Positions 35,099 to 46,418 of a DNA stretch of 64,000 nt are shown one piece after another. Under the pieces are notes generated by a model that saw nothing but the letters and a program-made list of their open reading frames with translations, did not search any database and had not been told where the DNA came from. Within the stretch, counting starts at the first letter, position 1; every line of letters starts with the position of its first letter. The translations under genes and the position numbers were made by a program. Location of the stretch: NCBI RefSeq assembly GCF_038024875.1, contig NZ_CP136136.1, positions 4,154,001 through 4,218,000 of the forward strand. The letters are read 5' to 3'. The DNA comes from Gordonia rubripertincta. Its GTDB lineage: Bacteria > Actinomycetota > Actinomycetes > Mycobacteriales > Mycobacteriaceae.

Positions 35099-36067
35099 TC
35101 AGGGCAACCTGCGGTTGATCGCGAGCGCTGCAAACGCCGAGACCAGCGCGAACAACGTACCCGCGATCAGCCACGGCTTCGAGTTGTCCCCGCGTCGTGT
35201 CTCGTAACCGATCTCGTTCTGCAGTTTCTCGTAGACCTTGTTCAGCTCGTCGAGGCTCGCGGCGGTGAAGAAGTCGCCGCCGGAGAGGTTCGCGATCTTG
35301 CGCAGCGAATCGTCGTCGACGGGAACCGGGACGCGATCGCCCTCGAGTTCGACGGTGCCCGTACGGGTGCCGAAGGAGATCGTGGAGACCGGGATCTTCT
35401 CCTCCTTGGCCTTACGTGCCGCGGTGAAGGCACCCCGCGGGTCGTCGGGATCGTCGGGCACGGTCTCCTTGCCGTCCGACAGGAGCACGATCCGCGCCGG
35501 CGGGGCCGCCTCGCCGCCGCCGAGAACGGCGTTGAGCGTGCTGATCTGCTGCAGTGCCGCGAAGATGCCCTCGCCGGTCGCCGTCTTGTCGTCGAGTCTC
35601 AGCTTGTCCACGGCGACCTTGGTCGCGTTGTGGTCCGGGGTCGGCGAGACCAGGCTCGCCGCGGTGCCGGCGAAGGAGATCAGGCCGAGGTTGATGCCCT
35701 CGGTCAGCTCGTCGGCGAACTTCTTCGCCGCTTCTTGCGCGGCCTTGATGCGGGACGGCGAGACGTCGGTCGCGTTCATCGACCGCGACACGTCCATCAC
35801 GAGGATCACCGTCGCCTTGTTGCGCGGGACCTTGCGGTCGGCCTGCGGCCCGGACAGCGCGACCGTCAGCAGGATCAGCGAGATGATCAGCAACGCCATC
35901 GGCAGGTGGCGCAGCCGGTTGCGGTCGGCGGGTGCGACCGACTTCAGGAGATCGAGGTTCGCGAAGGTCAGCGCCCGCTGCTTGCGGCGACGCAGCATGT
36001 ACACGTACGCGGCACCGAGCAGCGCCACGACGAGCAGCAGCAACAGCCAGAAGGGACTGGACAGCAT
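35099..36067 (-). CDS. VWA domain membrane protein
   Basis: A 322-residue protein with an N-terminal helix (FWLLLLLVVALLGAAYVYML), a second helix (LPMALLIISLILLTVAL), a von Willebrand factor A domain with the metal site DVSRSMNATD and ISFAGTAAS, and a C-terminal helix (LIAGTLFALVSAFAALAI). It belongs with DUF58 and MoxR proteins, which are believed to act as a chaperone/metal-insertion-type module at the membrane. It matches Rv1481. It starts 3 nt after the DUF58 gene stop. Confidence 0.92.
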   Translation of the reverse strand: MLSSPFWLLLLLVVALLGAAYVYMLRRRKQRALTFANLDLLKSVAPADRNRLRHLPMALLIISLILLTVALSGPQADRKVPRNKATVILVMDVSRSMNATDVSPSRIKAAQEAAKKFADELTEGINLGLISFAGTAASLVSPTPDHNATKVAVDKLRLDDKTATGEGIFAALQQISTLNAVLGGGEAAPPARIVLLSDGKETVPDDPDDPRGAFTAARKAKEEKIPVSTISFGTRTGTVELEGDRVPVPVDDDSLRKIANLSGGDFFTAASLDELNKVYEKLQNEIGYETRRGDNSKPWLIAGTLFALVSAFAALAINRRLP

Positions 36068-36070
36068 CGG

Positions 36071-37009
36071 CTACCCCACCCCGGCGGCCAGGCCGCGTCG
36101 GCGCTGGGCGATGAACTTGACGGTGTCGGTGATCCACTCGCGGTCGGTGCGGAGGGACAGTGTCGCTCCCCCACAACTGCGCAGCGTCCGGTGCACACGT
36201 TGCTGATGGGCGCGGGCGGCGGCGGCGAAGTCGCGTTGCAGATCTTCGGTCACGGTGACGTCGTGGATCTCCCCCGACTCGGCATCGGCCAGGGTGACCT
36301 CGCCGATCGCGGGCAGCTCGAGGTCGCGGGGGTCGAGGACCTCGACCGCGAGCAGCTCGTGATGGGCGCCGATGGCACGCAGCGAGCGCTCCCAGTCGAT
36401 CGGTCCGAGGAAGTCGCTGATCACGACCGCGAGACCGCGGCGGCGCTGCGGCCGGCGCAGTGCCTCGATACCGGCCTTGAGATCGCCGCGGACACCGGGC
36501 GCACTACGACGCGTCGTCGCGATCGCCTTGAGAAGGTTCTGGGCATGGGCGCGTCCGGCTCGCGCGGGCACCCGGACGACGTCGTCGCCGGTCACCACGA
36601 TGGCCCCGTGCCGATTGCCTCCACCGGTGGTGAGATGCACGATCGCGGCGGCCGCGGCCACCGCCAGGTCGCGCTTGGTGCACCCGACCGTGCCGAAGTC
36701 GAGGCTCGCCGACGCGTCGACGACGAGCCAGGTCTCCAGCTCGCGGTCGGCGATCATCTGGCGCACATGCGGCTGGGTGGTGCGTGCGGTGACGGACCAC
36801 TCCATCCGACGGACGTCGTCACCCGGCTGGTAGGCACGTGCCTCCCCCGGTTCCGAACCCGGGCCGGGGATGAGTCCGAGATGCTCGCCCTGCAGCACGC
36901 CGTCGAGCTTGCGACGGACGGTGAGCTCCAGCATCTTCAGAGCCGCGGTCAGCTGGGGCTCTTCGAGCAGCCCGGCACCGAGGCTCGGTAGGTCGCGATT
37001 AGCCGCCAT
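36071..37009 (-). CDS. DUF58 domain-containing protein
   Basis: A 312-residue cytoplasmic protein. The DUF58 signature is GSEPGEARAYQPGDDVRRMEWSVTAR (split as GSEPGEARAYQPGDDVRRM and EWSVTAR), followed by a VWA-like domain with VVDASASLDFG and VVISDFLGPIDWE. It is the middle member of the MoxR-DUF58-VWA operon. The ATG giving MAANRDLPSL overlaps the moxR stop by 11 nt; an ATG three codons earlier (37018) is also possible. Confidence 0.9.
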   Translation of the reverse strand: MAANRDLPSLGAGLLEEPQLTAALKMLELTVRRKLDGVLQGEHLGLIPGPGSEPGEARAYQPGDDVRRMEWSVTARTTQPHVRQMIADRELETWLVVDASASLDFGTVGCTKRDLAVAAAAAIVHLTTGGGNRHGAIVVTGDDVVRVPARAGRAHAQNLLKAIATTRRSAPGVRGDLKAGIEALRRPQRRRGLAVVISDFLGPIDWERSLRAIGAHHELLAVEVLDPRDLELPAIGEVTLADAESGEIHDVTVTEDLQRDFAAAARAHQQRVHRTLRSCGGATLSLRTDREWITDTVKFIAQRRRGLAAGVG

Positions 37010-38204
37010 ACCGCGCATTCGGGTTCACCGGACCGGAGCCCTGCGGAACCTGCTGTCCGGCATAGCCGTTGGCGCCCTGCTGGGCCGGCTGGGGTGCGCC
37101 TGCCGGGGGCGCGCCGGTCTGGCCCTGCCCCTGGGGCGCCGCCGGGTACGACGACTGCACCGGCTGAGCACCGACCTGCGGGAGTCCGACGGTCTGCAGC
37201 ACCCGGGTGATGATCTGATCGGCGTCGATCTCGTCGGCCAATGCGTCGTAGGACAGCACCAGGCGGTGCCGGAGCACGTCGGGCATGATCTCGACGATGT
37301 CCTGCGGGATGACGTAATCGCGGCCTCGGACCAGAGCGAGCGCGCGCGCCGCGGCCACGATGCCCAGCGTCGCACGCGGCGAGGCACCATAGGACAGCCA
37401 CGACGCGACGTCGTTGAGACCGAGCTCGGCCGGACGGCGGGTCGCGTTGATGACGCGGACGACGTAGTCGACGAGCGCGTGGTGGACGAAGACGTTCGCG
37501 GCGGTCTTCTGCAGCCGCAGCATCGCCGCGGGGTCCAGAACCTGCGAGGCCGTCGGCGGGACGTTGCCCATCCGGTAGACGATCTCGCGCTCCTCCTCCA
37601 CCGACGGGTAGTCGACGAGCACCTTGAACAGGAAGCGGTCGCGCTGGGCCTCCGGCAGCGGGTAGACACCCTCGTTCTCGATGGGGTTCTGCGTCGCCAT
37701 CACGAGGAACGGGTCGGGCATGGGGTAGGTCTTGCCGCCGATCGACACATGCCGCTCCGCCATGACCTCCAGGAGAGCGGACTGCACCTTTGCAGGCGCG
37801 CGGTTGATCTCGTCGGCGAGTAGGAAGTTCGCCACGACCGGACCGAGTTCGGTGTCGAACTCCTCGCGGCCCTGGCGGTAGATACGTGTACCGATGAGGT
37901 CGGTGGGCACCAGGTCGGGGGTGAACTGCACTCGGGAGAAGGAACCACCGACGACCTTGGCGAAGGTCTCCACCGCGAGCGTCTTGGCGACACCCGGGAC
38001 ACCTTCGAGCAGGATGTGGCCACGGGCGAGCAGGCCCACGAGAATCCGCTCGACGAGCTGGTCCTGACCGACGATGACGCGCTTGACCTCGTAGATGGCC
38101 CGCTCGAGCAGGGCGACGTCGGCGTCGCTCAGCACCGACGAGTCGGCGCCTGCCGCGGCCGGGTCCCCCGTGGCGGCCTTGTCGAGGGAGTGCGATTCGG
38201 TCAA
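36999..38204 (-). CDS. MoxR family AAA+ ATPase
   Basis: A 401-residue AAA+ ATPase. The Walker A is LEGVPGVAKT near residue 70 and the Walker B is FLLADEINRAP. Sensor 1 is ATQNPIENEGVYPLPEAQRD, and the C-terminal lid is YGASPRATLGIVAAARAL. A 55-residue Gly/Pro/Gln-rich tail (QGQTGAPPAGAPQPAQQG) follows the domain. It probably remodels partner proteins with the adjacent DUF58 and VWA products and corresponds to moxR1 (Rv1479). A TAGGCT -10-like box lies about 90 nt upstream on the minus strand. Confidence 0.92.
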   Translation of the reverse strand: MTESHSLDKAATGDPAAAGADSSVLSDADVALLERAIYEVKRVIVGQDQLVERILVGLLARGHILLEGVPGVAKTLAVETFAKVVGGSFSRVQFTPDLVPTDLIGTRIYRQGREEFDTELGPVVANFLLADEINRAPAKVQSALLEVMAERHVSIGGKTYPMPDPFLVMATQNPIENEGVYPLPEAQRDRFLFKVLVDYPSVEEEREIVYRMGNVPPTASQVLDPAAMLRLQKTAANVFVHHALVDYVVRVINATRRPAELGLNDVASWLSYGASPRATLGIVAAARALALVRGRDYVIPQDIVEIMPDVLRHRLVLSYDALADEIDADQIITRVLQTVGLPQVGAQPVQSSYPAAPQGQGQTGAPPAGAPQPAQQGANGYAGQQVPQGSGPVNPNARYGG

Positions 38205-38346
38205 CCCGTGCTCCTGTTCGTCTGAACTGTGCTGCTCACTGGTGTGGCCACGTCGGGGCCGAAGACACCCCCGCGTGTTTGTGCCAGCCTAGCCGTGCGA
38301 ACTGAAAAGGCGCCAAGAAGATGCGCGGCCCGTCGTTCGGACGTTC

Positions 38347-39882
38347 TCAGAGCAGGCGGACCACGTTGGGCATCGCACCGCTGGTGCGCAGCGGCGACAC
38401 CTTGACGACGGAGCCGGACTGCGGGGCCTCGACCATCTTGTTGTCACCCAGGTACAGCGCGACGTGCTGGCTCGCGTTCGGACCGTAGAAGATCATGTCG
38501 CCGCGACGCATCTGCGAGAGCGGGAAGTGCGGACCCGACGTGTACTGGTAGCCCGTGTAGTGCGGCAGTTCGATGCCGACACCGGCGAAGGCGTAGATCA
38601 TCAGGCCGGAGCAGTCGAACCCGACCTTGCGGTAGTCGCCGTAGCTGTCGGCGACGCCCCCATCGCGGATGCCCTGCGTCGGACCGTTGACGTCACCGCC
38701 GCCCCAGGCGTAGGTCACACCCAGCTGCGACAGTGCACGGTTGACGACGATCTCGACCGCCTGCGGGCCACGCAGACCCGGCCGCAGCGGGCCGCCCGAT
38801 CCGCCGCCACCGCCGCCGGAGCCGCCGAACAGGGAGCCGAGGCTTCCCGATCCGAGGCGGGAACTCAGGCTGTCGTTACCACTGCTGCCGGTGAGGTCCA
38901 TCCCGCCGAGACCGAGCTCGTTGAGGAGTTCGGACTGCGGCAGTCGCTGTTCGCCGATGATGCCCTTGAGCATCTGCGAACCCATGTCGAGGCCGATGCC
39001 GAGCGCCGCGGAGCCCACGTCGACGGCGATCTGGGCAGCCGCACGCGCCGCGATCGAGAGCAGTTCGTTGTCGGAGACGTTGGTCGTCGGCAGGTCCGGG
39101 AGGGTCGGGGCGGCCGGGAAGATGTTCTTGAGCAGGTCACGGGTCGACGGTCCGGCGACCTGCTTCTTGGGCACGTATCCGCGGATCGAGTCGATCTTCT
39201 TCTGGACGCGGTCGCGCTTGGCGACCAGCGAGGCCTTGCGCTCCGACTGCTCGGCGATGGCGGTCTTGGCCTCGGAGACCGCGGCCAGGGCGTCGCGCTT
39301 GCGCTGGTCGGCGCTCTTGGCGGCGAACGCGGCCTGCCGGCGGGTCGCCTCGACCGCGGCGAGGCGGTTGGCCTTCTGGTTGCGGGCGACCTGGAGACGT
39401 CGAATGGTCTCCTGCTGCTTCTTGCCGACCTGGTCGAGCAGCTTCATCCGGTCGAGGACCGCCTGGGGGTCCGGGGACGCGACATAGTTCGACATCGAAC
39501 CCTGCTCGGCGCCCTGCTGGTACGCGAGTCGGACGAAGTTGTCGAAGGTCTTCTGCGCCTCGGTGACGGCCTGCCCGGCGCGGTCGAGCTCGGTACGCGC
39601 CCCGCGGGCGGCGACGGTCGCCAGACGCCGCTGGGCGAGCGAGTTCTGGAAGTCGACGATCGCGCGGTTGACGTTCTCCTGCCGGACCGCGAGCGCCTCG
39701 TCGAGGTCGGCGATGTCCTGGTTGACCGAAGCGATCTCGTTGATCAGTCCGGTCACCGGCGACTCGGGTGCCTTCTTCGGGGTCGCGACGGCATGCCCGG
39801 CGCCGACCGCACAGATGAGAACGGCGGCGACGGCCGCCGTGACGCGCGCCGGCCAGGACGCACCTGTTCTAACTCGCCTCAC
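38347..39882 (-). CDS. ripA: NlpC/P60 peptidoglycan endopeptidase, RipA-like
   Basis: A secreted D,L-endopeptidase that cleaves peptidoglycan stems during cell separation. It is 511 residues: signal peptide (VTAAVAAVLICAVGAGHAVA), a long coiled-coil region (residues about 40-260), a Gly/Ser-rich linker (LFGGSGGGGGGSGGP), then the C-terminal NlpC/P60 domain. The catalytic Cys is in VGFDCSGLM near residue 425, the His in SQHVALYLGD, and the third residue in the following strand. The GTG start has GAGGAG 5 nt upstream. It corresponds to Rv1477; no ripB-like gene follows. Confidence 0.93.
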   Translation of the reverse strand: MRRVRTGASWPARVTAAVAAVLICAVGAGHAVATPKKAPESPVTGLINEIASVNQDIADLDEALAVRQENVNRAIVDFQNSLAQRRLATVAARGARTELDRAGQAVTEAQKTFDNFVRLAYQQGAEQGSMSNYVASPDPQAVLDRMKLLDQVGKKQQETIRRLQVARNQKANRLAAVEATRRQAAFAAKSADQRKRDALAAVSEAKTAIAEQSERKASLVAKRDRVQKKIDSIRGYVPKKQVAGPSTRDLLKNIFPAAPTLPDLPTTNVSDNELLSIAARAAAQIAVDVGSAALGIGLDMGSQMLKGIIGEQRLPQSELLNELGLGGMDLTGSSGNDSLSSRLGSGSLGSLFGGSGGGGGGSGGPLRPGLRGPQAVEIVVNRALSQLGVTYAWGGGDVNGPTQGIRDGGVADSYGDYRKVGFDCSGLMIYAFAGVGIELPHYTGYQYTSGPHFPLSQMRRGDMIFYGPNASQHVALYLGDNKMVEAPQSGSVVKVSPLRTSGAMPNVVRLL

Positions 39883-40253
39883 CTGAACTCCTCGCGGTTC
39901 CTTCCGGGGACCTGTCCGATCCCCGGATCTCGATCGAACGGCCGCTGCGGGCCGCCCCGACCACACAGTGCACATGCGTCGCATCCACCCCTGCAGGGAA
40001 CACAGGTCACACATGCGACATCAGAACCGTACGTCACATCAACCACACGAGAAAACCGATCGCAGTGAATTACAAAGGCGTGATTACCTGGGAAAATGCT
40101 GTGAACTGCAGATAGTTCACCACTGCGGGACAGGTCTCGAATTCGCAACAAACCGGTACACGAACCGGATCGGGACCGAGCACGACGACACCGACGCCAC
40201 CGGACCGCGGGAAACGGTCGTCTGTGACGCCGGCGAGAATGTGTGGTGAGGCG
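39883..40253 (-). promoter_or_regulatory. 371-nt regulatory region upstream of the ripA-like gene
   Basis: No gene is seen here. It contains a perfect inverted repeat GTGAACT-gcagat-AGTTCAC (40101-40120), a direct repeat GTGAATTAC/GTGATTAC (40065-40087, plus strand; ATTAC units 14 bp apart), and, on the minus strand just before the Shine-Dalgarno, an 8-bp stem TCCGGGGA/TCCCCGGA. The region is A+T-richer than its surroundings around 40050-40100, so the promoter probably lies there. I could not fit a known riboswitch. Confidence 0.5.
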
Positions 40254-40889
40254 TCAGGATGGCGTCGGCGACGCGGCCGGCGTCCCGTCGTGAGGAGTGG
40301 GAGCGTCCACATCGTCGGGCGACGCGCTGACCGCGCCGGTAGGGGTCACTGGGCCCAGCGGACCGTTCGCCGCCGCCGCGCGAGCGCGCCGGGTGCGGAA
40401 GCGCGCGCCGACCGCACCGAGGACGACGACGAGGATGAGGAGCAGACCGACGACGGTCCAGTCGACGTGCGAACCCGTCATCGAATCGACCATCTGCCGG
40501 GCCGCACCGGGCGGGTCGGTGAGGGCGAGGTTCTGCGTCGCCTCCTCCTGGATGACCCGGCTGAACTCCGGCGAGGAACTGCCCACCGAGTTGGGGCCGA
40601 GGACGATCACGGTGCCGCCGACCTGCTCCTGGAGCTGGTTGGCGATGTCACGGTAGAGGCTGAACCGCGGCTGCACCTGGTCGACGACCACGAAGCTGAA
40701 GTCCTGCCCCTTGCCCTTGGCGTACTCGATGACCTCGAGCAACGTCGGGACCTGCTCGGGGGTCGCGCCGGCGATACCGTCGTCGGCGATGTCGCGCGAC
40801 AGTTGCGCCATGTCGACGCCGACGAGCCCGGTGAGTTCGGTGTTCTCCGCGGGTGCGGCCAGCACCATCATCGTCGGCTCGGGACCCAT
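40254..40889 (-). CDS. Conserved membrane protein (Rv1476-like)
   Basis: A 211-residue protein with a soluble N-terminal part (VGVDMAQLSRDIADDGIAGA, EVIEYAKGKGQDFSFVVVDQ) and one membrane helix near residue 150 (TVVGLLLILVVVLGAVGARF). A basic stop-transfer RTRRAR and a Pro/Ala-rich tail follow. The orientation is probably N-terminal outside. There is no known catalytic motif. In mycobacteria the equivalent gene (Rv1476) sits between acn and ripA, as here. Divergent from acn. A later start than 40889 is possible. Confidence 0.82.
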   Translation of the reverse strand: MGPEPTMMVLAAPAENTELTGLVGVDMAQLSRDIADDGIAGATPEQVPTLLEVIEYAKGKGQDFSFVVVDQVQPRFSLYRDIANQLQEQVGGTVIVLGPNSVGSSSPEFSRVIQEEATQNLALTDPPGAARQMVDSMTGSHVDWTVVGLLLILVVVLGAVGARFRTRRARAAAANGPLGPVTPTGAVSASPDDVDAPTPHDGTPAASPTPS

Positions 40890-41037
40890 CTGTCCTCACC
40901 CCTGTCTGTCGGTGACACCCCACGGCGAGCAAAGCGGACGCTCGCCGGACTTCGACCTGCACGGTACGACACAATGGTCTCGTCCGGGTATTCGCCCACA
41001 GGCGTGAGTCGTCGACGGCGTGTCGTCGACACCCCGC

Positions 41038-41065
41038 TTGGACAGTACGCTCGTACTGTTAGACT
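41038..41065 (+). promoter_or_regulatory. acn promoter with AcnR-type operator in the spacer
   Basis: TTGGAC (41038-41043), 16-nt spacer, TAGACT (41060-41065). The perfect palindrome ACAGTAC-gctc-GTACTGT (41042-41059) fills the spacer, matching the CAGNACnnncGTACTG operator of AcnR described in Corynebacterium glutamicum (from memory). An AcnR-like repressor gene lies downstream of acn. Binding would block RNA polymerase directly. The rest of 40890-41188 shows no other gene. Confidence 0.8.
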
Positions 41066-41188
41066 GGACGATGTTGTCGCGGGTCGCCTCGCGGACATCC
41101 GATGGCACCGGTGCAGCCCGCCGGGTTCAGAAATTCATCGAGCATTGCCGACGCAGCCCGTCGGTACACGAGGAGAGTGGATTTAGAC

Positions 41189-43990
<2,802 letters not shown>

Positions 43991-44005
43991 CGAGGAGCAC
44001 TCGAC

Positions 44006-44572
44006 GTGCCCAAGGTCAGTGATGACCGCCTTGCCGCGCGTCGTCGGGAGATTCTCGACGGCGCGCGGCATTGCTTCGCGGAGTACGGATACGACGGAGC
44101 CACCGTCAAGAGGATCGAGGAGTCCACGGGCCTGTCCCGGGGCGCGATCTTCCATCATTACCGGGACAAGGAAGCACTCTTCCTCGCGCTCGCGCACGAG
44201 GACGCCGAGCGCATGGCCGACGTCGCCGCCGAAGAGGGTCTCGTGCAGGTCATGCGCGACATGCTCACGCGGCCGGAAGACTTCGACTGGCTCGGCACCC
44301 GGCTCGAGATCGCCCGAAAGCTACGGACCGACAACAGCTTTCGCGCGGAATGGATGGCCCGCTCGGCTGAGCTCGAACAGGCCACCCTCAGCCGTCTCGA
44401 ACGCGGCCGCCAGGCGGGCCGGCTCCGTGACGACGTCCCCACCGAGGTCCTGGTGAAGTACCTCGATCTCGTCCTCGACGGCCTGATCACCCGGCTGGCG
44501 TCGGGTCAGCCCACCGACGATCTGCACGCGGTCCTCGACCTCGTGGAGGAATCGGTGCGGGCCAAGGACTGA
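44006..44572 (+). CDS. acnR: TetR family repressor AcnR
   Basis: A 188-residue TetR-family regulator. The N-terminal helix-turn-helix is RRREILDGARHCFAEYGYDG and TGLSRGAIFHHYRDKEALF; the rest is the ligand-binding helical domain. Position directly after acn, with a palindrome in the acn promoter, identifies it as AcnR (Rv1474c). In Corynebacterium AcnR represses acn in response to citrate-metal. It would repress its own transcript as well if acn and acnR are one operon. GTG start 15 nt after the acn stop. Confidence 0.9.
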   Translation: MPKVSDDRLAARRREILDGARHCFAEYGYDGATVKRIEESTGLSRGAIFHHYRDKEALFLALAHEDAERMADVAAEEGLVQVMRDMLTRPEDFDWLGTRLEIARKLRTDNSFRAEWMARSAELEQATLSRLERGRQAGRLRDDVPTEVLVKYLDLVLDGLITRLASGQPTDDLHAVLDLVEESVRAKD

Positions 44573-44626
44573 CCGGCTCCGACCCCATCGCTCCCGCGTG
44601 ATCCATCCCACATCGTCGATTATCGC

Positions 44627-44662
44627 TTAGGTATTCCTTACCTCAGTAGTGCCGGTTAGGGT
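44627..44662 (+). promoter_or_regulatory. Candidate iron-box operator and -10 of the cholesterol-oxidase-like gene
   Basis: TTAGGTATTCCTTACCTCA (44627-44645) is a 19-bp imperfect inverted repeat with 13 of 19 matches to the DtxR/IdeR consensus TTAGGTTAGGCTAACCTAA. It overlaps the likely -35 (TTCCTT), 17 nt before TAGGGT (44657-44662), which is 6 nt before the GTG start (leaderless). Iron-dependent repression is a hypothesis; six mismatches leave doubt. Confidence 0.45.
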
Positions 44663-44668
44663 TCCCTC

Positions 44669-46279
44669 GTGAACCCGGACATACCGAACCCTGCCGTCTC
44701 ACGGCGGACCGTCCTGCGATCGACGGCCGGCGCCGGAGCTCTCGCCGCACTGGCCGCCACCGCGGCGCCCGCGACCGCTGCACCCGGACGGACGGCGATC
44801 GTCATCGGCACCGGTTTCGGCGGCTCGGTGGCGGCGCTGCGACTCGGCGAAGCCGGGTTCACGACAACGGTGTTCGAACGTGGCCGCCGCTGGCCGATCC
44901 GCCCCGACGGCAACACCTTTGCGTCGTTCTCCAGCCCCGACAGGCGCGCCGCCTGGTTCGGCAACACAGCCGGCGCGAACAGCGCCACGGCCATCCCCGT
45001 CGAGCCCTACCCGGGCGTGCTGGACCACGTGGTCGGCAACGGCATCGAAGCGGTCTACGGAGTCGGCGTCGGCGGCGGTTCGCTGGTGTTCGGATCGTTC
45101 ACCCCGGTCCCCCGTCGTCAGGACTTCGAGCACATCTTCCCGGCCGCGGGGAACTACTCCGAGCTCTTGTCGACCTACTATCCGCGCGCCAAGAACGCAC
45201 TCGGCGTCTCACCGATGCCGGCCGACATCCTCAGGCACCCCAACTATGTCGGTCCCCGATCATGGCTGAAGGTGATCGCGCGCTACGGCGCCACCCCGCA
45301 CTTCTTCGACTTCGCGATCGACTGGGACATCGTGCGCGCCGAGATGGCCGGCCGTGAGCGCCCGTCGGTCATCGTCGGCGAACTGAGCTACGGCGTGAAC
45401 AGCGGCGCCAAGAAATCGACCGACCGGACCTACCTCGCCGCCGCCGAGCGGACGGGCAACGTCACCATCAAGCCGATGCACGAGGTCTTCGACATCCGGC
45501 CGCGCGCACGCCGGGCGGGATTCGTCGTCACCGCACGGGTCCGGGACGAGCAGGGACGCACCCTCCGGACGGTGACCGCCGAGGCCGATCACCTCTTCAT
45601 GGCGGCCGGCTCGTTCCACACCACCCGCATGCTGGTCGAAGCTCGAGCCAAAGGCACTCTGCCGCAACTGTCCCCGCGCATCGGCGACGGGTTCGGGACC
45701 AACGGTGACTTCCTGACGATCCGCACCAACCCGTCCGACGACTTCGGGCTGGTCCAGGGCGGGCCGGGTTACGCGCGGATCTACGAGGACCGCCTCAGCG
45801 AGGCGCCGATGTCGATGGTCTATCAGGCCACGCCGCTGCCCGCGCCCCTGGGCAAGGCCGGGACCACCCATCTCGTCCAGACCCACACCGACGAGCGCGG
45901 CACGGTCGACTTCGACCACGCGAGTCGGACCGCGAAGCTGAACTACCCGTATCCGGAGGGCCACAACAAGGTCGACCGTCAGGCGGCCGCCTTCGTCGGC
46001 AAGTTCCACGAGCGCACCGAAGCGCGTCACGGCCGCCCCGCGAACGGCGTCCCGATCTACACCCGCGCCGTCGGATTCGGTTCGGCGGGTACGTATCACG
46101 GACTCGGCGGGGTCGTGATGGGCGAGGCGGCGTCGATGGACGGGGCGGTCCGCGGTTACGACAACCTCTACGTCGTCGACGGCTCGTTCGTACCGGGCGC
46201 CGTGGGCCTGGTGAACCCGGCCCTGACCATCACCGCACTCGCCGAGCGGACTATGGATCGGTTCCTGGCGAACCACTGA
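44669..46279 (+). CDS. GMC-type cholesterol oxidase-like flavoprotein, Tat-exported
   Basis: A 536-residue secreted FAD oxidoreductase of class I cholesterol oxidase type (GMC family). The twin-Arg signal is SRRTVLRSTAGAGALAALAA. The FAD loop is VIGTGFGGSVAALRLGEAG, the second signature VYGVGVGGGSLVFGSF (short form of YVGRGVGGGSLVNGG), and the catalytic His and Asn lie in TYHGLGG and LVNPALTITALAER. It may oxidise and isomerise cholesterol or another sterol to the enone. The substrate is not proven. GTG start, likely leaderless. It is followed by an acyl-CoA ligase gene. Confidence 0.85.
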   Translation: MNPDIPNPAVSRRTVLRSTAGAGALAALAATAAPATAAPGRTAIVIGTGFGGSVAALRLGEAGFTTTVFERGRRWPIRPDGNTFASFSSPDRRAAWFGNTAGANSATAIPVEPYPGVLDHVVGNGIEAVYGVGVGGGSLVFGSFTPVPRRQDFEHIFPAAGNYSELLSTYYPRAKNALGVSPMPADILRHPNYVGPRSWLKVIARYGATPHFFDFAIDWDIVRAEMAGRERPSVIVGELSYGVNSGAKKSTDRTYLAAAERTGNVTIKPMHEVFDIRPRARRAGFVVTARVRDEQGRTLRTVTAEADHLFMAAGSFHTTRMLVEARAKGTLPQLSPRIGDGFGTNGDFLTIRTNPSDDFGLVQGGPGYARIYEDRLSEAPMSMVYQATPLPAPLGKAGTTHLVQTHTDERGTVDFDHASRTAKLNYPYPEGHNKVDRQAAAFVGKFHERTEARHGRPANGVPIYTRAVGFGSAGTYHGLGGVVMGEAASMDGAVRGYDNLYVVDGSFVPGAVGLVNPALTITALAERTMDRFLANH

Positions 46280-46418
46280 GCACCACTTCGGGCCGTCCTC
46301 TCCAGAAGGAGTGAGGTCGGTTGGGGAAGCTAGGGTAGTGTGACACGCGACACCCCGAACGATCGTTAGATAACGGACTTTCGGTGTGAACGTCCCCTTC
46401 GTCAGAGGAGTGCACCCT

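Noticed and set aside
39883..40253. Cyclic-di-AMP (ydaO-type) riboswitch before the ripA-like gene
   Set aside because: Such riboswitches precede cell-wall hydrolase genes in actinobacteria, but I could not find the conserved GGGTGAA/CCGAATCCG-type core on the minus strand.
46360..46375. The ACGATCGTT motif before the acyl-CoA ligase as part of the peptide-gene regulon
   Set aside because: It shares only the CGATCGTTA core, lacks the second RTAAC repeat, and CGATCG is common in G+C-rich genomes.
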